The notes beneath the pieces are model-generated. The model was not told the DNA's origin, searched no databases, and saw only the letters and a program-made list of their open reading frames with translations. From the NCBI GenBank assembly GCA_031002005.1, contig CM061914.1, forward strand, positions 10,154,148 through 10,218,147: 64,000 nt of DNA, in the 5' to 3' direction. Origin of the DNA: Vandiemenella viatica. Lineage: Eukaryota; Arthropoda; Insecta; Orthoptera; Morabidae. Each line of letters opens with the position of its first letter. Position 1 is the stretch's first letter. The translations under genes were made by a program, and so were the position numbers. Shown piece by piece: positions 57,156 to 64,000 of the stretch.

Positions 57156-57572
57156 GAGGGGGGGGGGGAGGCACCACACACACAGGCTAAATGACAAGTT
57201 CCAAATAAAATTCAGCTCATAACAGCTGTTGTGGAACCCTTTTCTATATAGTAGAGTTTCCTTACCAACACAAGATTTACAATCAAATATTTATAAGAAA
57301 CCAAAGCTAATAACCTTGGATCCACCTGAATGCTCAGTTTCTTTCCATAAAATATTAAAACAAATGCAGACCATAGGATTATTACAATTAATTATAAACT
57401 TTTTATTTCAAACAATAATACAAATGGTATTCATGTATAAGGTGAAAATATAATTCATATCAATCCTCCACATTAAATGCACATAGTTGATATGAGGTAC
57501 CATTACAGTGCTCTTAAATATTTGTAAATTAGTGTAAGAATTCAGTTCATCACAGGTCACCCCTTTAGATAC

Positions 57573-57578
57573 TTTATT
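57573..57578 (-). promoter_or_regulatory. Poly(A) signal of the fatty acyl-CoA reductase gene
   Basis: AATAAA on the minus strand, about 80 bases after the stop codon at 57660-57662. Confidence 0.6.
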
Positions 57579-57659
57579 GCAAAAATGCTCCGATGAAAAT
57601 TAAGTCTTTTATACACATATAGAAGCACGATGCAAAGTAACTTGAATATTATGGAACGG

Positions 57660-57798
57660 TTACAGATAACTAAAGAGTATGTAAGAGATGATGACAACCC
57701 AGCCGGTGCTGGCGAGTGGCAAGTTGAGGGCTGTCGCCACACTCCACCACAGCAGACCATACAGCGCTGCTTGCAGAGCGAGGTGTGCCACCATCAGG
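57660..57798 (-). CDS. FAR terminal exon with hydrophobic tail
   Basis: The acceptor cctattttcag at 57799 gives 45 codons and a TAA. Encodes LMVAHLALQAALYGLLWWSV to ISYILFSYL. A second in-frame acceptor (tttctcag) lies 24 bp upstream and would add eight residues (DKLFPIFS-like). The shorter form keeps the family's usual spacing of about 16 residues between ARR and YGL, so it is preferred. Confidence 0.85.
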
Positions 57799-60700
57799 CT
57801 GAAAATAGGAAACAACTTATCTCTGAGAAATGTGTAGATGGTCACCAGTTAAACCATTATATAAGTTCAGTTATATTATCAAGTATGCTACAGTTACACA
57901 CAAAACAATTTGACCTAAATGGTTTACACAAATGACAGCATGAAATCTAATGAAAACCCACCAGTGAATAAAACTTAATGCATAAAACTTACTGTGATAT
58001 ACCATTTTCCTGTATTTTTTATTCTCTTTTGACATCTGCCAGTTATTTCAAGCATCATCATTTTGAGATAACTGGCTGTACACTGCAAATAATCTGAACA
58101 ATGCTCACTCCTCCCATCCTTTCCTTGATCCCATTACTCTATATGCTGGGATTATAGACAATACATTTTCAGTTTATCACAAATGAAAAATCTGAAAATT
58201 TGAGGCTCACTATTCAAGACTACAGTTTTTCCCAAAACATTTTCAACATCGATCCAACGACCTATAATGGCCCTTCAGACGCAGACCTTTAATGAAATTT
58301 TATTCTAAGAATTATATATAACAAGCTGGGAGTTGATCAATTATGATTTTGTATATTTTTCGTGTAATTGTGATTTTGTGTAAATGAACATGGAGAGAAA
58401 CTGTGTAAATGTTATGCAATATGTTTAAGGACAGTATTATGCATGAAAAATTGATTAAAAAGTTCGTAAGTGTTGATGTGATTCAGTGTTTAGAGGTCAA
58501 TTCACAACTGTTTGGACCGGCTTATGTTGATAATTTTGTGTGTAAATTCTTGTAAATATCTTTAATTTTCATTTATGATAGTGAATTATTTTGTGCTAAT
58601 TTTATTATTTTTTTGTACAGACTTAATTGTTAAAGTATTGTTAGAATTTGAGAAACATCTGTTGGAACGCTCTCAATTATTCTGCCTATTTAAATGCACA
58701 GAAGGGGAGAGTGGAGAGCAGAGAGAGTTGTCAGTCAGTTGTTTTGGAAGTGTGCAAGTTTAATCGCTGGAACATTTCTTCACGTTTGTAACTATCATCT
58801 TTGAAATGATTCAATTCATTGTGTAATATAATAGAGCATACAGAAAAATTAACTAGAAAGCGATTCTTCAGAAATAGTAATTAATGAAATATCTTTCAAA
58901 CTATAACATTTTTGATTATATAAGAATGGAAGTTCTTGTCTGCATAACCACATGAAGATTATGTACAGAAGTAATTTAAAAAGCTGTGATGACAACACCA
59001 GGGCGGGGGGGGGGGGGGGAGAGAAGAAAAGACCAAAACATGGAGAATGACAAATATTAACAATAGCACACAACAAAACAAAAACATTCAGTCATCGGAC
59101 CTTGACTGACACCGCTTACAAGTTAAAATCTAGGCAAAAATTTCAGACACCTTTGAAATAGAGACAGGGGTCAGATAAGGAGATGGAGCTTTGACCTCAA
59201 ATGCTCACTTAATAACTCTTCCACAAACAGTTCAAAGAAGTAAAAAAATGTTGCACATGTGGTCTGATGCACATTTGCTGTGCCACAAATACTTTATAAA
59301 TATTCAGTGGTTATGGTTAATTATCTGAAGATTAGTAACACTCTGTACAAAAAGTTTGTACATGGCAACAGATCAATGCCAGAGGCAACCAAGGAAATGA
59401 GGGCTGTAAGGTGACAACATTTGAGAATAATATTACAAGATGCAGGTAACAGGCAGCCCCGTGCAAAGTACGATTCTGGAGCCTGCGCTAACAATATCCG
59501 TTTATGTTTGAGTGCCCACTTGTCAGGTCATAAATATCAGCGGAAAGAAAAGTGACAGACTTCGATACTACAAAAACTTAGTGCATAGGGGAGGAGGTGG
59601 GAGGGGGAGAATTCTGAAGTCTAACATCACAAACCAAACGATGGCTCTTTGAAATGGCAAGATGAAATTAATTCTTCACAGGAGTTCAGCCGGATAGTGT
59701 CGTAAAAAGACGTTTCGACACCTGGCTCGGTTGTCTTCGTCAGGTCTATTACTTCAGATAGTGTTACCTGAAATCACACAGTCAAGCATGGCTTATGTGA
59801 AGTGTGGAAATGTGCACCCTTGGACAATCGCAATACAAAATGTATGACAACATCTCTGGAACAGCTGACACCCACTGCCAGTAACCAAAAAGATTAGTTG
59901 TGTTTTAAATGAAATTTATGTTTGTTTCCCAAAGTTAATATTTAGTACTAACATAAAAAAAGGGTAGAGCATTTCTATATATGTCAAGATCAACACAGGT
60001 GAAACTTTGGAGAAAAGTTTATTGAATATTTGGTGGTCAAATAGAGATGATGCCTGCAAGGACTGGAATCAAATTACAACAGCTCTTGAAAAAATAAAAT
60101 GCGACTATCACAGAAACCTAGGGTTCAAAATGGGGCAACAGGACTGCAGTCCGCTCACTCACCATCCTATGACGAATTAGAAATCAGATGTGCTTTCGTG
60201 TAAGTGAAGAATGCTTAAATAACTTATTCATGTACAGTGAGCGACTTGTTAACCATTTCACAAACAGTTCAGCAAATTGCAAAAAATTATTTTAATATGA
60301 TGTGTTTACAAAATTTATTTTTATTTTTTACTAGTTTTTCAAAACATTCTCAGGTACGGTGGGTAAATGCTAGTTTCATTTAATATTTACAAATCATTTG
60401 CAACAAACTTATAAAAAATGTTATTTTGAGATCTCACTACACCAAAATTTCAAAATCATTACGAATTTTGAAATTTTATCAAAAGGTGAATTGTTCATTA
60501 GTGGTCACAAAACCCTTTGGGACCTTATTAACTGGGGTGGGAATACCCACAGGGATGGTAATCTGACATGAAGACATTCAAGAGAGAGATTCAACAAAAA
60601 AAGGAAAGAAACATTATTGTGCTAAGAAAGCTAAGAACAGGCAAGTTATGGACTCGAGGGCGGAAATTGCCATGTGGTAATACTAAGTAAAACTTAAGGC

Positions 60701-63700
60701 TGAAGCAAAAAAAAACAGTTTAATAAGGTCCATGCCAAAGAAAAGCACAAAGTATAAACACGTCTGAAGACTGAAGCAAGGCACAATCTTTTCTGATGGT
60801 TTTTAGGGAAAGGAATGTGGAGATACAAAAGATTACCAGATTGAACTGAGGAGCTTACACAATAGGAGCATACCATCGACAAATATTCAGCACCACACAA
60901 ATACGACCATCTCAGCTCTTAACATGTTAACTGTTCTATTCCTAACCCATTACACTATATATCACCATGGGAAATGGATAAATAAGAGAAAAAAAACTTA
61001 GTTAAAATGACTATACAATACGTATATCTGTCAATGCTTTCAGTGTGTGTACTTACATGGTGTCCTTGCGCCTTGCATCTGGCAGGTTCTTTGGGGGTTC
61101 ATTGTTTAAATACTGGCGTACACCTTGTGCCATGTCAATAAAGTAGTTCTCCCAGAGCAATGAACCAATGTCAATATTGAAAAGTTCAGCATCACGTTCA
61201 GAGAGTTTCTTCTGTAACTGCAGTGAGTTTTTGTTGTCAAACAGCCACTCGCAGAAGATGAAGGGAGCCAGCCGGGAGAGAGACTTGCTCACATTGGTAT
61301 GCAGCCGCACCAGGCTAGATAACAAGACATTTTAAAATAGTAACTAACTAACTGAAAATATAATTAAAAATCTATAACAGTTTTCCAGATCCAAATGAAT
61401 TACTTTTTCAGTTATAAGAAACTTAATAGGAAACTTACAGTTTATGGTAATAGAAGGCTATGACTCAAACACTAGAACCATCCATTTATGTTCAAATCTC
61501 ACTAAACCTCTTGGTAATTATATCTAACAGTCTAGGAAAGGAAAGATAAAACAGGCCAATCATAACTCAAAAGTTGAAGGTAGCAGTGGTCTGCTGAAAA
61601 ACCTACAAAAAAAAACAACAATATTTCGGGCTTTCGCCCTACTCATGGAAACGCATATGGCTAGATTCACATGTGCATACTTAACCATGAATCTTATACT
61701 TTGAGAGTTGTCTGTATAGCCTCTGCAGCCCTCCCCCCCCTTTTCCCTCAACTTTGGCCAGTTATGGGTCCACTCTAAATTTTAATGTTGCTTGACAGCA
61801 TTTCTACCTTTGCAACTTTTTCCAATATCTAATGATCTAAAACCCAACTGCTATACGCATTACTAGATCATAACTAAAAAAAAATTCTTGGACAGTTTAA
61901 TCCTTAAAACTTGATGTGCCACCCGAGATTTAAAATGCTTTCACTCAACAGAAATAACGGATCACATTTGCCACTATAGCATACACTCTACCCTCAGAAA
62001 CTGCTGGTAGTTTCCTTCAAGTCACAATTTCTTCTAGAAAAGGAAGCAAGTTTCATCTGTTTGACCTACCAACTTTCGTTTGGGAAGACATTTCATTCTG
62101 TCTCTTACCTTCCCTGCTATGGCCAACAGAAAAACCTTTGAGTTTAGAGATACTGAATCACTACATGAAGCCTTTGAAGCATGGTAAATATTTCAGAAGG
62201 GTAGGGGAAGTAAACCCGTGTGTTACTGCAATGAAGGCACGAGGGTGACATTTGTGTCAACGTACTTGACTTTTTCCATTAGTTATTCACCCACCTCCTG
62301 CTTAGGGCTGGCTTGGTATATCTGGTGACTGTGGCAATAACGAACTACTAAAAATAATTAACCCGTCTAGAACTTTATATAAATAATTCACAGGACTTTT
62401 TATATGATTTATGCACAGACTTTGAGTTGAGAGAAGATACCACTCAAAATATGACCCAGATGTCTTACAAGCGAGTCAGATTTCCTTTCTCTATCCTTTA
62501 CTTTCATTGCCCAACAGCATTTTCATGTCACTATTATTGGGCAAAAATATTTCTATACATTTAAATACTCTAATGAATACACAACTTCTACCACTCCCAA
62601 GTGCCGATGTTAGAATAAGAGCAAAGATATTGAAAGTCCCATTCAAGTAAATATTAAAAATGAATAAGAAAAAGTCCCAATTTCAAATTTAGCTTAACAA
62701 TAAATTTTACAATTATTTAGAAGCAGAACAAATTTGCTGTTTGCCAGTACAACCAACATAGTGAAACTCACATCGGTCTCGCACCACCAATCCTCATGAC
62801 GGTGTCGAGAACGTACGCAGGTAGGAAGTGCACGAAGATAGCGGAGATTCTGAACAGTAACAGGCTGGGCAGCAGCTTGAGGTGTGGGTACCAGACAGCA
62901 GACTTCAGGGGGTACTTGTGCAGGTAGCCGTTGATGTGGTTCTCTACCTTTGCCCACCTAAATGGGTTGTAAGTGCTGGACGTGCAGTGGTATACAGCGA
63001 CCTCATTTGGTCTGCAAGCAAATCAATCCCAGAAACATTTCAGTTATTTACATGATAAATGTGGAAACTGAAGCATGTTTTGTCAATAAAAGACTTAAGT
63101 TAATTTTCCACAATTTTACATTTGGACAGTATAACTGATAACCCCAAAAAATTTTTACACAAATTTTAATGTCCAAAATACAAACAGATCATTTCAAAAT
63201 TGTAGAATGTTTAAATCGGACATTTGGTCATGGCTATCAAAAAGCCCAACCTTGGTGTAGAGAATGAAATTAATTACTTAAAAAGATAAAAAAAATCTAT
63301 ACATAAGCGATACACTGCACAGAACGTTTGGAACTACTTCACTCAAATTATAAACAATGGATTCCAAAAACTAAAGATGTTGGGTAGCAAAATTTTAAAT
63401 ATTTATCTTTAAATAACATCAATGTTGATGCAAGCTTAAAAATTCTAATATTATGGCACTACTCAATTTCCACCACAGCAAAACAAACTGAAGTAGAAAG
63501 ATACTTCAACAAGATTTTCTTTAGACTTTCATTGAAAGCCAGTAATACAATCACACTAAGCAGTTTCAGTCTTCCTTCAGCCAATACCAATACCATTCAC
63601 AAAATCAATAGACCTCAAATAAGGTTCATCTGGTTTTACCTGGTAGTTGCTGCAATCCACGCAGCCACAATCAGTTCGTTGACAACAACATCAACAGGGA

Positions 63701-63832
63701 TATAATCGTAAATTAGGTCAGTCTTCGCAGGCAATCTTCGTACCACACCTTTGGCTGCACCCATCAAGAAGCCTGAAGGTCCATTCTTTGATATTGTCCA
63801 ACCAGGAACAGGCTCCTTCCAAGCAGAGGTGA
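57660..63832 (-). CDS. Fatty acyl-CoA reductase, C-terminal half (four exons, partial)
   Basis: The family reduces fatty acyl-CoA to fatty alcohol with NADPH, at the endoplasmic reticulum or peroxisome, for wax esters, cuticular lipids or pheromones. Four exons (63832-63640, 63011-62772, 61314-61057, 57798-57660) join in phase and encode about 275 residues. In order: the end of the NAD-binding Rossmann domain (TSAWKEPVPGWTISKNGPSG, then DYIPVDVVVNELIVAAWIAA), the linker YHCTSSTYNPFRWAKV, the KYPLKSAVWYPHLKLLPSLL and HFLPAYVLDTVMRIGG segment, and the FAR_C (sterile) domain (FDNKNSLQLQKKLSERDAEL, LLWENYFIDMAQGVRQYL, LPDARRKD). A hydrophobic C-terminus follows (LQAALYGLLWWSVA, WVVIISYILFSYL). 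Whole proteins have about 500-530 residues. The cofactor motif and YxxxK site lie beyond the right edge. No defect is seen. Confidence 0.95.
57799..61056. other. FAR intron 3; holds a hammerhead-like motif, no gene
   Basis: A poly-G run lies at about 59003-59018. The hammerhead-like motif is at 59690-59760. I see no other supported feature. Confidence 0.6.
59690..59752 (-). other. Hammerhead-ribozyme-like motif (probable Penelope relic)
   Basis: The minus strand reads CTGACGA, an exact CUGANGA box. A stem II follows (GACAACC pairing with GGTGTC), then GAAAC and a short CGT/ACG stem. ATAG/CTAT can form part of stem I. The triplet before the expected cut site reads ACA, not NUH, so self-cleavage is doubtful. 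Such motifs sit in the terminal repeats of Penelope-like elements, of which many copies occur in this window. Confidence 0.45.
61057..61314 (-). CDS. FAR exon with the FAR_C (sterile) domain
   Basis: 258 bp. Acceptor tgttatctag, donor gtaagta. Encodes LVRLHTNVSKSLSRLAPFIF, CEWLFDNKNSLQLQKKLSER, FNIDIGSLLWENYFIDMAQG and LPDARRKDT. Confidence 0.95.
61315..62771. other. FAR intron 2
   Basis: About 1.46 kb, AT-rich. It contains the hairpin plus GAAATATTGTT motif near 61617-61655 (minus strand) and a C run at 61733-61740. No gene seen. Confidence 0.6.
61617..61655 (-). other. Small hairpin plus GAAATATTGT motif (retroelement 3' relic)
   Basis: The minus strand reads CCATGAGTAGGGCGAAAGCC followed by CGAAATATTGTTG. 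The stem GGGC/GCCC closes a GAAA tetraloop. Similar motifs occur at 21364-21394 and twice in the hairpin at 16128-16300. It may be the stem II plus GAAA part of a degenerate hammerhead. Confidence 0.4.
62772..63011 (-). CDS. FAR exon with linker and start of the C-terminal domain
   Basis: 240 bp. Acceptor tttgcttgcag, donor gtgagt. Encodes PNEVAVYHCTSSTYNPFRWA, through WYPHLKLLPSLLLFRISAIF, to VLDTVMRIGGARP. A longer open frame in another phase over the same bases is a shadow. Confidence 0.93.
63012..63639. other. FAR intron 1
   Basis: 628 bp, AT-rich; no feature recognised. Confidence 0.8.
63640..63832 (-). CDS. FAR exon with end of the NAD-binding domain
   Basis: 193 bp. Acceptor ccttccctcag, donor gtaaaacc. 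Encodes TSAWKEPVPGWTISKNGPSG and onward to VAAWIAATT; the last codon (Arg) is split across the intron. Confidence 0.93.
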
Positions 63833-64000
63833 CTGAGGGAAGGTACAATGACAGGAGCCATTAACTACCAGACAATAACAAAACAAAATGACAAATTTTT
63901 TTACATCTGGAATGTTTGATCCATTTACAACAGTGACAAAATTGTGTCAGTTGGCTTAATATTCCTTAGACTTGTACTGGTTACAGTTTTAATGATAAGT

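Noticed and set aside
62694..62957. Frame starting MGKGREPHQRLPA
   Set aside because: It is the wrong phase of a fatty acyl-CoA reductase exon; the correct phase reads the conserved family sequence and joins its neighbours.

Overview
The window is nuclear DNA from an insect. Introns have GT/AG borders, there is no operon structure, and the repeat content is arthropod-type: Tc1, mariner, hAT, Penelope-like elements, Jockey/CR1-like LINEs and tRNA-derived SINEs. The SINE near 36.1 kb and the Tc1 element near 53.4-54.6 kb look like repeats I associate with locusts and other polyneopteran insects. That placement is an inference from memory and is not proven. Most of the window is transposon debris. 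Only two host genes can be supported.

Gene 1 (+ strand, about 1.09-13.93 kb) is the 3' end of a protein-coding gene I do not recognise. Three exons join in phase and encode the last 92 or so residues. Its last intron is about 12.1 kb long. The striking feature of the window lies here: a 96-bp tandem array (1708-9328, about 69 sequenced units plus a 1000-N gap). Its unit is the last 58 bp of exon 2 plus the first 38 bp of the intron, so nearly every unit carries a copy of the 5' splice site. The same intron holds a dead Tc1 element and an opposed pair of Penelope remnants.

Gene 2 (- strand, 57.66-63.83 kb, running off the right edge) is the C-terminal half of a fatty acyl-CoA reductase, with four exons, in-phase junctions, the sterile/FAR_C domain and a hydrophobic tail.

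Between the genes (about 14-57 kb) is a layered graveyard of mobile elements. From left to right: AT-rich DNA with a long hairpin; a Jockey-like LINE; a GIY-YIG Penelope fragment; a head-to-head Penelope pair whose minus copy is split by a 1.6-kb solo LTR; a mariner; a long-TIR mariner inside a CR1/Jockey-like LINE, followed by a second LINE copy; another Penelope copy split by a SINE; a LINE split by a complete but non-coding LTR retrotransposon (38600-41834); Penelope remnants around a nearly intact mariner; a 3.6-kb hAT element; a deletion-derivative mariner split by a solo LTR of the same LTR family; a Tc1 element; and a tRNA-derived SINE.

The target-site duplications are readable and give a partial insertion order. 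The three LTR insertions all have TG...CA ends and 4-bp duplications. No rRNA, true tRNA, CRISPR array or bacterial-type feature was found.
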